From contig CM075860.1 in the NCBI GenBank assembly GCA_037975125.1, positions 19,371,689 to 19,435,688 of the forward strand: a stretch of DNA of 64,000 nucleotides, given 5' to 3'. This DNA is from Latrodectus hesperus. Lineage: Eukaryota; Arthropoda; Arachnida; Araneae; Theridiidae. Shown piece after piece: positions 51,001 through 64,000 of this stretch. Position 1 is the stretch's first letter. Each line of letters begins with the position of its first letter. Both the position numbers and the translations under genes were made by a program. The notes under the pieces were generated by a model. It was not told the DNA's origin. It saw only the letters and a list, made by a program, of their open reading frames with translations, and ran no database searches.

Positions 51001-53796
51001 TCAAAGGATTCAATAAAAAATTGTAAATTCTAACGTGAGTTATCAATTTAATAATTGAAATAGCTTTTGTTGAGAAATGATGAGAGTTATATGGTAATAT
51101 GAGCATAAGTATAGCAACCAATGCAGTCTAAACTAAAAATCAAAAATTTTGTGTTCAACAAATTTGTTTTAAATTTAAAATTTAATGGTGGATAATAATG
51201 ATACATTTAGTAAAAATTCTCGTAAATGCAATAATTATAGTAAATTTCTAATTAATTAGAATATGTATTTCTAATGTTCAGAAACAATTTACTTCAAAAA
51301 TCATGAAAAACATATTGGAAACGAGAAAAATGTATGTATAAAAGGAAATAAGTTGCAAGTTATGAATTCTATGAAATAGACCATTCAACTTTTATTTCCT
51401 TTATAAATCCTATAGTGAAATGTCCATAATAAATGGAATTCCAACTGCCAATATAATTTTATCAAGCGAATGAATACATCTGACAAAAAGTAAAGATAGC
51501 CAATGGCAATGTCCAGATATTTGCTCATCCCTGTACCGTTAACTGTTGGGCAAATATTTACAGTTGGGGAAGTTCTTCCTTCAACAAGCACAGTGCATTC
51601 TAAGATCGTAAATTCTTACTGTACAATAGTTTTAGTGATGTTTCTACATTAAAGGTTATATGATAATGTGAATTCTAATCCTATTCTATCTACATTGCTC
51701 TGGAAGAAAGAATAGAGGACAACTGAAATTAATTAGAATTTATTAATTGTAACAAAAAGTCCCATAAAACTTAGATTTCTCCCTTTTGAAAACAAAATTA
51801 ATAATTTCCCTATATAAATCCTTAGTAAAAATACTATTTTATTTTATTTATTTATTTATTTTTGATTTTTTTACAAGAAAATTAACTTGAAATTCTGAAA
51901 GATAATAATTATTTATTAAAATAAAGAAAGAAAAACGGGAAAAACTTATCTTTTTTTTTTTAAAGTGAACTCATTATAATATGATTCTTACAATAACAAG
52001 CCTATGTTTGCATAATATTTAAGAAAGAATTTTGATATGGGTCAAAGATTGGATTTCATTTTTCTTAAAGTGATTCGTTATTATCAAATATTTGTTATTT
52101 TAATGAATGAAGTTATTTAAATATTTACATTATAAATATAAATACCTTTCTTCAAAATTAAAAATATATTCTTATACTTTCTTGATTCTATTTACTAATT
52201 ATTTCTAAAAAATATTATGTCAAAACATAGCATACTCCTTTATATTATAAAAAATATACAAATCGATAAAATTTTATATTTGCTAAAAACTACAGTTGAC
52301 TATAGCTTTTGTAAGTAAGAAGGTTGAGAAATATATTAAAATTAAAAATGTACAGTTTTATGTATTTTTAATTTATGTAGATTTTTCTCACAATTTTATA
52401 AATTCTCATTTTTTAAAGTATTGATTTATTATTATGTTTATTTTTGTAAACTTTGATATACTATTTTATAAAGTATCTATCTGTTCAGCATGTTTTAAAT
52501 TAATAATGTAATTGTCTTGATCAATATAAGAATGAAAATCATATACCCTTTGAATTTATACAATATCTGTTGTTTAAATTTAAAAATGATTTACATTTTG
52601 ATTTTTTAGAATAGTTTTGTGTTTAATCGAGTTAAATTTATAAAAAAGTTAATGAAACATGAAAATATTTAAAAAACATAAAGTTAAATAATTTATTTTA
52701 TTTTATTTGAAATATTATCAGTTGCAAAAGCTATTTGGAGACATTGTTTATCAAGCTAAGTTGCTTACATCCTTTTTAATACAATATTATTGTTGTTATA
52801 GTTATCTGCATGTATCATGAAGTTTAAAAGTTCTTTGAAAAGAGGAACACTTAATAAAAAAGCAAAATTCTGTGCTTAAATATAAAATATTGTAAGCAAT
52901 GATTATTTTAGTGAATAGTACAGACTTTACTTATTGATCATGAATTTTTTGTTATACTTATTAAAATCAAATTGCTAAGAAAACAATCGAGGTCCTTTCA
53001 ATAAAGTATTATATAATGAGAGTCAGAAAGGAAGATTACAATTAAATTAATTAAGTTTTATTTAGTTCAAAGTATAGAATGTGAATAATTTATTACAAAA
53101 AACAAATTTTAACGAATTTGTAAATAAATTAATTAATAATTTTGGATTATAATGTAATTTTAAATATTGATATATCATATCTATGTATACTATGATAATG
53201 AAAAATGTGACATAACATTTTGATATTCAAAAATTGCAATTCATAAATAATGAAATAAGGTGCCTTCTTGATTCAATAATCGCTTTATGAAGCGTAGCTT
53301 TTTAGTCATCATACATGTCAAGTTGAGTAACAAATAAAATTAGTTTTCAAAAAAAGGGGAGGTGGAAGTTTATTAAATTTTATCAATATCTGAGCATGAT
53401 GTTTATTTATATTTTTATTGAATACAGTTGCTCATACGATTTATTAATTTTGCAAAATATATCGCGAGTTTAGGGATATTAGTTTACATTTAGAACGTAG
53501 AAAACTTCCAAATCAAATAAGTGTACTACTTTCTGACAGTTACTCAGTCGATTATCTTTAAAATTATATATTATTTTTATAAAATGAAATATTCATATAT
53601 TAAGATATTATGGTCTTCAGCAGTTTTCTCAAAATGATACCTACTTAGAACTTATAGTTTTTCATTTACATATTTAATATTTTCGGGCTGATATATCATT
53701 TTAATAATGGAAGAAAACTTTGAATATTCGTCAAAATATCTCTTTTTAAAGTATCATTGCTTAATAAATATTCTTTAATTATTTTGCAGTTTTATT
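48091..53796. other. AT-rich unique sequence, no gene confirmed
   Basis: The longest featureless stretch. The frame at 48079-48357 (92 codons, plus) is Leu/Ser/Thr-rich with no motif. The minus-strand frame at 51385-51591 (VEGRTSPTVNICPTVNGTG at its start) sits in a locally GC-richer patch and is the only part that looks like possible coding sequence; I do not recognise it. A short (TTTA)n lies near 51840-51862. No RNA gene or transposon terminus is found. Confidence 0.5.
51385..51600 (-). other. Possible coding fragment, unknown
   Basis: A minus-strand open frame begins VEGRTSPTVNICPTVNGTG and ends YRIYKGNKS before the stop at 51385, within a patch less AT-rich than its surroundings. There is no clear start, splice site or domain. 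It could be an exon-like fragment, an old retroelement piece, or chance. I assign no function. Confidence 0.2.
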
Positions 53797-54060
53797 GCAT
53801 TTTAGGCACAGATGCCGTATTGATTCCAAAGTCGGAATTATTTGAGGGTAAAGAAATGTTGCCAAGACGACGTATAGTCACGTGAGCGATGACGAAAACA
53901 CTATGGTTGCCAAAATAGAATTTTCAGCATAATTCTTATAGGTCTCCATATCTATGATGTAATAAAAATGAGGTTGTCAGATACATAAGAAAATCCACCA
54001 AAAAATCGCTCTGCTCAGAATTTGGCATCCTGGATTATACGGCACCTGTGCCGCATTTTA
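53797..54060. mobile_element. Miniature DNA transposon (248 bp) with 8-bp target duplication
   Basis: Terminal inverted repeats of 16 bp with one mismatch: GGCACAGATGCCGTAT at 53805 and the complement of GGCACAGGTGCCGTAT ending at 54052. They are flanked by identical 8-bp direct repeats gcatttta (53797-53804 and 54053-54060). An 8-bp duplication with short inverted repeats fits hAT- or Merlin-like elements; the GG start favours Merlin slightly, but I cannot decide. The interior has no coding frame, so it is non-autonomous. The interior is less AT-rich than the surroundings. The near-identical ends and perfect target duplication suggest a fairly young insertion. Confidence 0.82.
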
Positions 54061-55250
54061 TAAACAAGAGTGCATTTTGCAAAATTTATTCTTAATTATA
54101 CCATTCAGTTTTTATTTTGGCAAAAATGATTTTGAAAAGTCGAAAAACAAAGAAAGAGAAAGAAACAGCTAATCAACAAATTGAATTCTTATATTAAAAC
54201 TAAACAAGGAAATAAATTCATATCAAAGATTGCTTACTGTTGACGGCATTTATCACAAGCCTTCCCAATTTAAACTTACTTGGAAGATACTCTAATATCA
54301 GAGAGATGTTGTTTTCATCATTATTGTTGTGAGTTGGCATTACCAGAATTTCATCATGCATCACATATATAGAGAATATTTCTGGTAGAGTGATAGGAAA
54401 ATCAAATTAACTGATGAAAAGGACAGATTATTGTTCTTACCAAAATGATAACTTAAGCAAAACCAACAGCTGTTGTGCTGTTCCCAACATTGCTAATTGA
54501 GGAAAATTTAAGTCCTATCACGAACTTAATAATCGTTCTAGATTAAGATATATAAAAATAAATTAAATATCATATTATTTGAATAAGATATGTCATAACT
54601 TCTCCCGGTGGCCAAGAACATGCTGTCTGCTTAGTAATGTAAGATACTCTATTCACGTTATTATTTTGGAAAGAATAACGCTATATTTTCTTTGTTACGA
54701 AAAATTATTGTATTAAAAGTTTTAATCCATTAACTTTACTTACCTTTTTAACTACGCTTATCCATCTTCTGGCAATAATTTTGAAATTATTTGCATAATT
54801 TGTCAATGAAACCAAAAACATTAAATTAGTACTGAGAGCTCAAATAATAAGATATTTTTCTAATAAAACTTTTTTAAAAATTTAAAGATCTCAGCAAAAT
54901 TATTCAAGCATCACATAGGTAGTTAGAGTTTTTTTTAAATATTATTTATTGAAATCATAAATTCATTTGAAAAACTTGTTTACATTAAACGCGTTTGGTG
55001 TAAAATATAAGTAACCCACATTAACTAGAATAATGATAATGGGAATAATGATACGAGAATACTAATAACGATACCAAGAATAATTATCATTCTAATTTGT
55101 AAAACTTATTTGAAAAAAAAGTTTTAAATGATTACATTTGCGGACACTGAAAGCAAATGTTGAACTAAAATGAAATGCTAAGGATAATCGAGACATTAAA
55201 ATTTTTATTTCTAATTATTAGTTTTTATGATTTACAGGAATAGATAGTAT
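54061..55250. other. AT-rich sequence with mild GC-richer patches
   Basis: The patches at 54230-54370 and 54600-54650 look like degraded repeat sequence, but no motif was recognised. No frame of interest. Confidence 0.45.
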
Positions 55251-55817
55251 TGTACTCAGCTTCGGGGTTCGTGTTGATTGAGAGTTGATAAAATAAACTC
55301 TTAACAATGACAAGAATTTTATTAATAGAACTTTCTAAAAGATGCCGGAAAAACCCAGTGGTTACAGCATTTACGAATCACAATTATAGAGAATCAATTC
55401 AACTGATTCAACTGTAAACAGCTCCCAAAAACAAAGATCTTCAAATGCATCAGACAGACAGCTCGTATCCAGTAATCTATCACTGCCACTGGAAACTAAA
55501 AACTGACTGACTCGTTCTATGGAACGGTGTTTTTTATTTCTTACTTGGCTTAAGAGCTTAGGTATTCCACCAAGATTCTTGATGATTCCAGGCCATATCG
55601 CTCAATAACGGTCCTAGAACTTAAACGGTGAAAGTTTCTATCTCGCGCCAAATATCATCAAATGGTTCCCAAGTTACCAAGAATTTTGCCTAGTGATCAC
55701 CAAGTCGCCAAATCATTGGAAAAGCCGTTCTTAACGTAGACCTACATCTGTCGAGTTTTGATTTTTAACCTAAGCCCACTATCTGAGTCCCTTATCTGTC
55801 TGAGGTATCTTAGGACA
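55251..55817 (-). mobile_element. Probable solo LTR of a gypsy-like retrotransposon
   Basis: Read on the minus strand, the segment opens TGTCCTAAGATACC and closes GAAGCTGAGTACA, giving the TG...CA ends of an LTR, about 567 bp long. Near the 3' end an AATAAA (inside ctattaataaaattcttgtc) is followed by a U5-like stretch ending CACGAACCCCGAAGC. It is one of the least AT-biased parts of the window and contains a ggcgcgaga word typical of arthropod LTRs. The flanks do not show a matching 4-5-bp target duplication (agtat versus aataa), and no internal protein-coding sequence is adjacent. I call it a decayed solo LTR; an unrelated repeat class remains possible. Confidence 0.5.
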
Positions 55818-57099
55818 AATAAAAAAATATTTACAAACTTTGTAACAATATTGTTAAATGTAGATTAATGTAGCGAAATAAGAAGTTTATTTTTTCAAAC
55901 CTGAGTTTTCATATCAACCATTTTTCTGTCGGGTATATATTTGTTAAGTGAAGTTGACGGGTAAATGTGTTCGTACTATGGTATTCAGTATTTTTAATCC
56001 TATAGACTAGAAAAATATCCTTGAATGGATTGTATTCTGTACAAAATGTACAACATAAGGTTAACATGTAATTTTACTTATGTCAAAAATAATATTTATT
56101 AAATTAGAATGAAATACATTAATTAAGTCTTTCACTATTTCGAAATATATTTTTCAAAGATAACTGTTTGAAATAAATAAATTAGAAATTAAAATTACAG
56201 TCGCAGACAACTCACTAATTAAATTTTAAAATGCGGAATGCCTGGAACATAGACACTTTTTTTCTTAAAAATTTGGGTTGAACAACAACAGGTGATCATC
56301 AAATAATGTAATCTTGCTAAATTTATTTGGAATATTTCACTAACAAAGAGTAAAACTAAATTTTTTTCGTTAAAATTTTTAGCATGAAACATGCTTATTT
56401 TAATGATTTAAAATATTTTAATTGATAACTGAGCATTTTATCTAAGTAAGTAATATACAAATAAAGCATTATAGTTAAATTCTACGTTTAAGAGCATGGA
56501 TAAAGAGGTGAACAATTGTTAAAGTAATCAGTTTCACTAAGTATTAAGCAATTATAATCAAGTTTTCTTACAATGCATAAAAAACAAAGTGGAATAATTA
56601 AAAATTATAACAGCTATAAAAAAAAGCATTCTTGCATAATGTTCTGGATTCATTTTCCCAAAATTGTGTCAATTCCATTAGAAAAACTTGAAATATCTTA
56701 AAGACAATCGCGAGGGTATATTTCCATACCAGAGTAGATTTAAAAAGCTTCCAAAATCGACAAGAAAAATCTAAAAAATGCAATTTACTTGATGCATGCT
56801 CGGCGATAATGTTGTTTTTTGTTTTATGTAGTATGCGTATAATCTTAGTGAGCTGCAACGACTTGATCTCCCCGGGAAATTGGGGTTTCTTACAAAATCC
56901 GGAGAGGGGTGGTTATTTGAATGTTTTCAAAAACACATGGGAAATTGACAGCTCTGATGCAAAACACTCCTTTAATTTTTGGATATAGTTCAGCTTAAGA
57001 ATTGTGTTTTAAAAAATAGATTATTTCAATATGTTGATCTTAAAAATAAATAAAGAAAAAAATCATGAACGGAAAAATAAAATTGAATAAAAAATCTTG
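55818..57099. other. AT-rich sequence, one higher-GC patch
   Basis: The patch at 56850-56960 (gatctccccgggaaattggg) differs from its surroundings but is not recognised. The minus-strand frame at 56598-56858 has no known motif. Otherwise featureless. Confidence 0.45.
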
Positions 57100-57510
57100 A
57101 CTTTTGTCGCATCTCGACGCGTGAATAAAAATCATGACTTTGTAAGAAATTACTTCCAAGAATTCAATTTATGCAGTGGCTATTCAAATACCTTACGGTA
57201 GCATCAGGTCTATGGACTGCACACTGGGCCATGTTAAAAGAAATTAAGAATGTCATGGTTTGAGATAAGCATAGAAACACATAATCTTTTTCGACGAATA
57301 CAAATTGAAATTGTATTGTTTGAGTAAAATTTACTGGTAGCATGATGTGCGAAAAACACTATCGATGTTGTAGGAAATTTGTCCTTGTAATGCGAAATAG
57401 GAATTTTGTAAATTTTTGAGGAAAATGGACTTATGTTATAATAAACACCTACTTTCTCTAGACACTTTACTTAACCTCTACGGCAATCCTTGTGTCCAAG
57501 TAAACTGAAA
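57100..57510 (+). pseudogene. Possible Tc1-like transposase remnant E
   Basis: Weak candidate. In one plus-strand frame near 57285 the sequence IIFFDEYKLKLYCLSKIYW resembles the first catalytic Asp region of Tc1-type transposases (a DE pair followed by a K-x-L strand). It is preceded by a block whose words suggest a degraded linker and followed by HDVRKTLSML before stops accumulate. No second Asp or Glu block is recognisable. The patch is slightly less AT-rich than its flanks. It could be chance. Confidence 0.3.
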
Positions 57511-58255
57511 ATTTGAATACTTTATGAAAGATCAAAAAAGTGTTTTTGCTTTACAAGTGCAAACAAATATTTTAAAATATGATTCTGTGTAGGAAATGAA
57601 AGTGACTGTCATGATTTAACGAGACAAAATTGTCAAAATTTTCTTGAAGTTCCCGATTAATCATTAATACGAATAAAATATTGAATAATGCGAATAAATA
57701 TGTTTGAAAAATATTTTACAAAAAATTGGCTTTAATTGATTTTCTTACAATTTTAAAGGAGTTATTTGAATGGAAAGTTCTGAAATTAACAGTCTCTGAA
57801 AAATAATATATTATTATTCTGTTTTTCATTTCTTCCACCCATTTATATGTTTTAAATTAATAATGCTTACAATGAAAAAAAAATATATAGTTGCCCAATA
57901 ATTTCCTAAGATAAAGATTTAATTCATGAAAATCTACCATCATGTTAGTTTAAAAAATAATTGATAAGCAGAAACATCCTTATTAAATTGATTTCTAATT
58001 TCATTTACTATCGATTGATTATTGCACATTGACTAACATGGTTTTCCAATTTTAAACATCAGTAAAAATTAAAAAAATAGGGATAATTGGAAGAAAATAT
58101 TTTCTAAAATTGCATTAAATACATCTTCTCAGATATTAAATTCCCTGCAAGATTTCACGAATCTATGCATTCTATTGGGAAATAAAATCTTTGTGGATTG
58201 AAAAATATTCATTAACGCATCATTTAAAAAATTATATATATTTCACCGTTAAAAA

Positions 58256-58257
<2 letters not shown>
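57511..58257. other. AT-rich unique sequence
   Basis: Nothing recognised before the CA repeat. Confidence 0.6.
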
Positions 58258-58308
<51 letters not shown>

Positions 58309-58326
58309 ATATATATATATATATAT
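58258..58326. repeat. Compound (CA)n(AT)n microsatellite
   Basis: About 49 bp of (CA)n followed by about 20 bp of (AT)n. It resembles the (AT)n(GT)n compound at 22.2-22.4 kb read on the other strand. Confidence 0.98.
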
Positions 58327-59191
<865 letters not shown>

Positions 59192-59359
59192 TTAAACCCT
59201 ACTCTTTGCTTTTGTGCTCTGCATTACCGAATCAAATTTCTTTTTTTCATTCTGGCACTCTTTTATGCTGTGACGTACATTTTCAGCTTCATTGGTTTTC
59301 TTATTAATCATTTAAGCTTTCATTTCTTCTCAGGTTGTTTTTGGTTTCTTTTTGCTCAT
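59192..59359 (-). pseudogene. Lysine-rich broken frame, unknown
   Basis: From an ATG at 59359 the minus strand reads MSKKKPKTT, a TGA stop, EEMKA, a TAA stop, then MINKKTNEAENVRHSIKE and CQNEKKKFDSVMQSTKAK to a stop at 59192. The first stop could be a former CGA (Arg) by one transition. The continuous Lys/Glu/Asn-rich character across both stops, starting with a well-placed Met, suggests an eroded coding start of a basic protein. I do not recognise the family; basic N-terminal regions of this kind occur in several transposon proteins. Chance is possible in A-rich sequence. Confidence 0.22.
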
Positions 59360-61945
59360 GGTAATTTACTTCGAATAATGTATTGTGTTGTTTTATATTA
59401 AGAATCTATTTTTAAGTTTAGCTTAGACTATTGAATCGAAGAAGAAACATAATTTCGATAATTTGTTAGTTTTATTGATGAAGTTTTACATTTAGGATCA
59501 AATTTATCAAACATTAGCAAACATTCTGAAATTATAAGTCTTTGAAAATGACATCGTCAGCTGACACCCACCTACAGTTTTTCTCATTCCCTACCAGATT
59601 AAAATAAACTCATTGTTAAGTATGCAACTTTTTTGTTGGAATAGTGTGTCAACTCCTATTTGCAAGAATTAAAAATGTTTTGTATATGATTAATATTTTT
59701 ATTGTTCTGAGCATGCTTAACATTAATATTTCATTGTAACGTATTATCGTTTGAATGATTAAAGTAAAACCTATGCATAAGTCCTATTAATGGTTTCTAC
59801 TTAAGGATAAAAATGTTTTTGTATAACTAAATAAAAATAATTTATATATTAATGTGAAAAAGAGACGTAAAATGTAAATAAAAATTTAAATAAAAATACT
59901 TTAAAACGAAAAGTAGCAAATTTTTAATGAATTTTCCTTTATTTTTTATATTAATAATTTAAAGGGTGTCTTTATTCAACATATTTTATGTTTGTCCTAT
60001 TGTAAATAAAAATTTATAGTATTTCTTAATATCTAACTTGGAACTTGAATTAAAGTGAGAATAAGATGAACTTGGAAGAAAGAGTTAAACATCAAAAGAA
60101 AAGATTAATTTAGAAAGAGTATATAAAAGTATGTTAAGAGCAAGAAGGACTAAGTATAAATTAAGAAATTCAATGAACAATTTAAAAAAATAGTACATGT
60201 GTTATGAAATAATTCTAATGCAAGATACTGTAAAGATTTTGACATAATGATGTGCTGCTAACAAATCTAAGTAATTATCATTTTGGTGGTAAATGTACAA
60301 CATTTAGTACAGAAAAGTCTTTAAATGAAAGAAACAATTACAATATGTATATATTTTAATTAAATTATACATAAATCTTGGGGAATATTGCTCTTTTTCT
60401 TGAATAAATACTACAAACAACAATTAGAATACATAAAGTGGAATGAACTAGGGATGTTAATAATACAATCTTCTATATTAAAATGTCCTAATGTTTTTCA
60501 TGGATTATTTCTTCTATAATTTTAAAACAAAACTTTTAAAAAAAGGCATCATATGCATCGGAAATGAATAACTTAAAATAAACTTATAAAAATGAGTCAC
60601 TTAAAATATTGATAAATTTTAACATAAATTAATAAATAATATTTCACCTCATATCAATGGCAGAAAATCTGAAATGAACATCAGAATTATATTTTATTAA
60701 GGGATTTATCAAATACTTTTCGTTAGAACAGTGAAATTAATTATTTTTTGTAATAGTTTAATTCATAAAATGTAAATGGATGGATTCCTAACATAAAGTA
60801 AATTAAAAATGTGAAAGCAATCCTCTAAATTTTTCAGATAGTATTCCTGCATAGTATTTTTAAAGAGACAAACATAAAGGAAATGATTTGAAATAATGTT
60901 AATAAAATATTTATACAATTTTCTTTTCTTTTCCTGTCAGATTATAAAACATAATTTTTTATTAATTATATTATAAACCATACTTATTTTTAATTTTTGA
61001 ATTAATATCAGAAATTGTTTTTTAGAATTATTCCACTTTAAGCTGTGATTCATCACAAATAAAAGATATTCCCTCCAAACAAAGTAAAGTGAGTTTTCAA
61101 AAAACAAATACGTTTCTGAAGCACTGTATTACAGTAATAATTTATTAAAAGTTTTTTACTATTTATGGAATTATAAAAAAATTCCTCTGTATAAGGATAA
61201 TTCAATCTATTTTCCTCTTAAAGATGATTTGTTTAACTTGTATTAATTTAAAATTTAGTGTTCCACAGATATATTTAGATGTAATTGTGTTTAGTACATA
61301 CATTAACACTTCTTCTAATATATAATTTTTGTATATGGAAATGAATATCTAAAATAAAAGTTCTCTGTTGCTAAACGCTTCTTTACTCATATAGTTATAA
61401 ACATCAATAGGTCTTATATTGTTATATTATCGAGTGATTTTGATACAAAATTAATTTATAAAATGAAAGATATGATTCACTTTTAATGCTGAATTTGTTC
61501 GATTGTGAATGAAAAAAAATTACTAACTATTACATTTTAACACTAATATATTAGTTCAGATAATATCATTTTATGCTCATTTAACTAAAATAAATTGTTA
61601 TAAAAATGTTTTTATTGTTAGAATCTAAATTTTGAACGCATATCTATGATTAGGATTGTAAGCATTTCACCATTTTAATATTTAATTTATTTATTATTGT
61701 TAATATATATATTTGATTCATTTTATTGATTAGTGACAAATTCTTCCAGTGTTTTGTTAAAAATGAAATATGAAAATGAGAATACTTGTTATTAGACTAA
61801 CCATGTATTGAAAATATAATTATTAATATTGTTTTTAAGTTCATTAATTTTATCATTGATGATATAATTGAAAAAAGCGGAATATGTGAGAGTTAAATTT
61901 AGTAATAATGTGTTTCAAAGATAAGGAAATTGTATTAATTACAAT
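59360..61945. other. AT-rich unique sequence
   Basis: No frame, RNA signature or transposon remnant is recognised. Short A/T slippage runs are common. Confidence 0.6.
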
Positions 61946-61985
61946 AGAAATGATGTCAATAGACGATGATATTGACATCATTTCT
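61946..61985. repeat. Perfect hairpin, 16-bp arms, 8-nt loop
   Basis: agaaatgatgtcaata (61946-61961) pairs exactly with 61970-61985 around gacgatga. One mismatch beyond the arms, the pairing resumes for about 4 bp (acaa with ttgt), giving a stem of roughly 21 bp. No flanking target duplication or coding context is seen. Transcription is not shown. Confidence 0.82.
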
Positions 61986-64000
61986 TTTGTAACTGAGATA
62001 AAATAAAGAGATTGCACTCATTATCATTTTAACCAATATAGAAGAAGTATATTAACATTGTATTTAAACTTAAAAAAATTTACTAATATTTATTAATAAT
62101 AATAATTGATTTAATTAATTACAATTATAATTATTAAATTTTATTAATATGACAGTGCAAGCCTCATTTATTCTCAAGATTTCTTATTTAACTACTACTT
62201 TTAGCAACAGCACAGATGGAAAAAATTATAACAAATTATACATTTAAAGTGCATGAAAATTAACTTTACTTGCTTCGTCTTTTTCATTTCCTTCTATTTA
62301 TGTTTTTCATGTTACTTATTTGCTGACAAATACATTCGCTTGTACAAATATATTTTGGTATATTAGTATTTAGGTATTAGTATAGTTGTGTATGTAATTT
62401 TTAAAATTCTATTCAGCCACAATCTTCGCAAAAAATTCAATAAACGAAATATGATAATTAATGTGCTTTCTGTTTCAATATTTATTATTACGTTGAAGGT
62501 TGCAAATTTTAGCTGCTTGATATTTTGATAAAACTTTTATGAATAAAAGAAAAGTTTTAAAAAAATTCTGAAAATTACTCTAGAATAAAAATAATAATTT
62601 TCTCAATTTTGAAGCTATATGACGTTTTTTCCTTTTATAAATATTGAATTTAATGAATTAATAAACATGATATGCTTAAGATATAAATTGGAACACCAAA
62701 GAGCAAATGCATAAGAATTAGAAAGAGTTATGTGTTAAAATGATAAGGTTCCAAAATAATTAAAATATTTTAGAAAAAATTGAAAAAAATAAAGGATGAT
62801 AAATAAATGTCTTAATCTTTAATCATTTAGTAGAGGATTATATAATAAGTCTCGTAAAATAATATTTTCTCATCAAGAATAATTTGCAATACAATCCCAT
62901 AATTTCTTATCACAGTATTGATTTTTTATTCAGTTAGACTAAATAATTTAAAAAAAAGCGAAATTTTAGATTACTTTTTGTCATTAAGACAACATAGAAA
63001 CAAAACTACTAAATAACATAATTTCCAAACATTCTTTTGATAAAAAAGACTAAAATCCAATTTATTATCTAATGCATTAAAGTAATTAAAATAGATCGAT
63101 AATGGAAGGAAACCAGGTGTGGAAACGTTTTCAATTTGCTTGATTAAAATATGAATATACCACCGTTTTTCAGTGATTCTTTAGAAAATTTTTTTTCTTG
63201 TTGCCACAAAAACTTGCTTTTTACGTTTAAAAATATTGACACTGCTGTATATAATTGGACTTTGATAGCTATATATAGATTTTTTGTCATATATTTTAAA
63301 TGAAGATGTTAGAAATAAGTGGCATTACAAGTGTTATTTCTCTACCAATTTAGTTGAAAAGTTGTGGATTTCATTTCCTTCAATAGAATTTTTTTTCATG
63401 TTTGATTATTACTTTTATTTTTCGTTGGATTTCCATGGAAACAATATGTTGATATTCTTGTTAGATTTTTGGTAGAACTTCGAAAAACTCATAAAGGAAA
63501 TATGCATGTATTCCTGTGAGACAATAAAAATTAGAAAATTAATATAAATTAATGCTATTCTGATGACTAAAAAGCTTGCAATATCAACAAAATGTTATGG
63601 AATCTTAATTTAGTTAAGAAAAGTATTTATATACATTTAATTAATTTCATAACGGAATGAATATCTGATATTTAAGTATTAGTTTATTTAGAAAATTTTG
63701 TAGCATTAATTTATACAAAATATTAGAATTTTAGAAATAAAAATGATTTTATATAATTTAACATTCAAAGAACAGCTGTTTAATTAATTCTTATTTATCA
63801 CCAATAATTTGCCAAGAATTTTAACAATTTTAAAATATTAACATTTTTAGATGCAAACAAACTGCAATATTGACAGATAAAATAGTGAAAAAACATTTCA
63901 ATTTCTATTATTTCTCCAGCTCGTGCAGTAAAATATATGTAATTAATTAGTTTATAATTTTTATTATATGTAATGTATTGTTATCACATGAAACAAAATT
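61986..64000. other. AT-rich unique sequence to window end
   Basis: The small plus-strand frame at 63284-63475 is Phe/Tyr-rich with no motif. Nothing else is recognised. Confidence 0.6.

Overview
This window is AT-rich animal nuclear DNA (only about a quarter G+C by eye) that looks intergenic or deep-intronic. I find no intact host protein gene, rRNA gene, functional tRNA gene or CRISPR array. No open frame exceeds about 115 codons, and the longest are translations of (AT)n microsatellite (alternating Ile-Tyr). What can be recognised is transposon debris: decayed DD34E Tc1/mariner transposases, an internally deleted pogo/Tigger element, a small transposon with 8-bp target duplications, a Jockey-type LINE 3' end, a tRNA-derived SINE, and two LTR-like segments. 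This mix, the base composition and the very many long (AT)n arrays suggest an arthropod; an arachnid, perhaps an orb-weaving spider, is my best guess. That guess rests on general familiarity with such repeats and not on a decisive marker.

Layout. 1-8.5 kb: AT-rich unique sequence, a 16-bp-arm hairpin at 0.8 kb, a long (AT)n at 4.8-5.1 kb and an unclassified higher-GC block at 5.86-6.79 kb. 8.5-11.5 kb: two Tc1 fossils, each beside an (AT)n array. 11.5-22 kb: mostly unique sequence carrying a direct segmental duplication (14.85-15.44 and 19.59-20.24 kb); one copy has grown an (AT)n array where the other has about 20 bp. 22.2-23.2 kb: a compound (AT)n(GT)n tract, then a putative LTR with a roughly 155-bp run of heat-shock-element-like pentamers in one 5-bp phase. 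26.2-27.0 kb: the 755-bp pogo/Tigger derivative. 27.4-27.7 kb: the LINE tail on the minus strand. 28.3-35 kb: a 225-bp (AT)n, an unclassified block at 29.1-29.5 kb and an 18-bp-arm perfect hairpin at 33.5 kb. 35.4-36.5 kb: the most complete Tc1 fossil. 37.1-37.6 kb: a diverged local duplication. 40-42.4 kb: simple repeats, a 40-codon peptide-like stretch and an inverted repeat. 45.1-46.1 kb: another Tc1 fossil. 47.2-48.1 kb: a SINE beside one copy of an old duplicated segment. 53.8-54.1 kb: the 248-bp element with an 8-bp target duplication. 55.25-55.82 kb: a probable solo LTR on the minus strand. 57.1-57.5 kb: a possible further Tc1 remnant. 58.3-64 kb: simple repeats, a small lysine-rich broken frame and a 16-bp-arm hairpin at 61.95 kb.

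Nothing here forms an operon or pathway. The organising themes are successive transposon insertion and decay, and expansion of (AT)n tracts. The most distinctive signals are the phased heat-shock-element-like array inside an LTR-like segment, the paired duplication that records the growth of a microsatellite, and the two structurally complete small DNA transposons.
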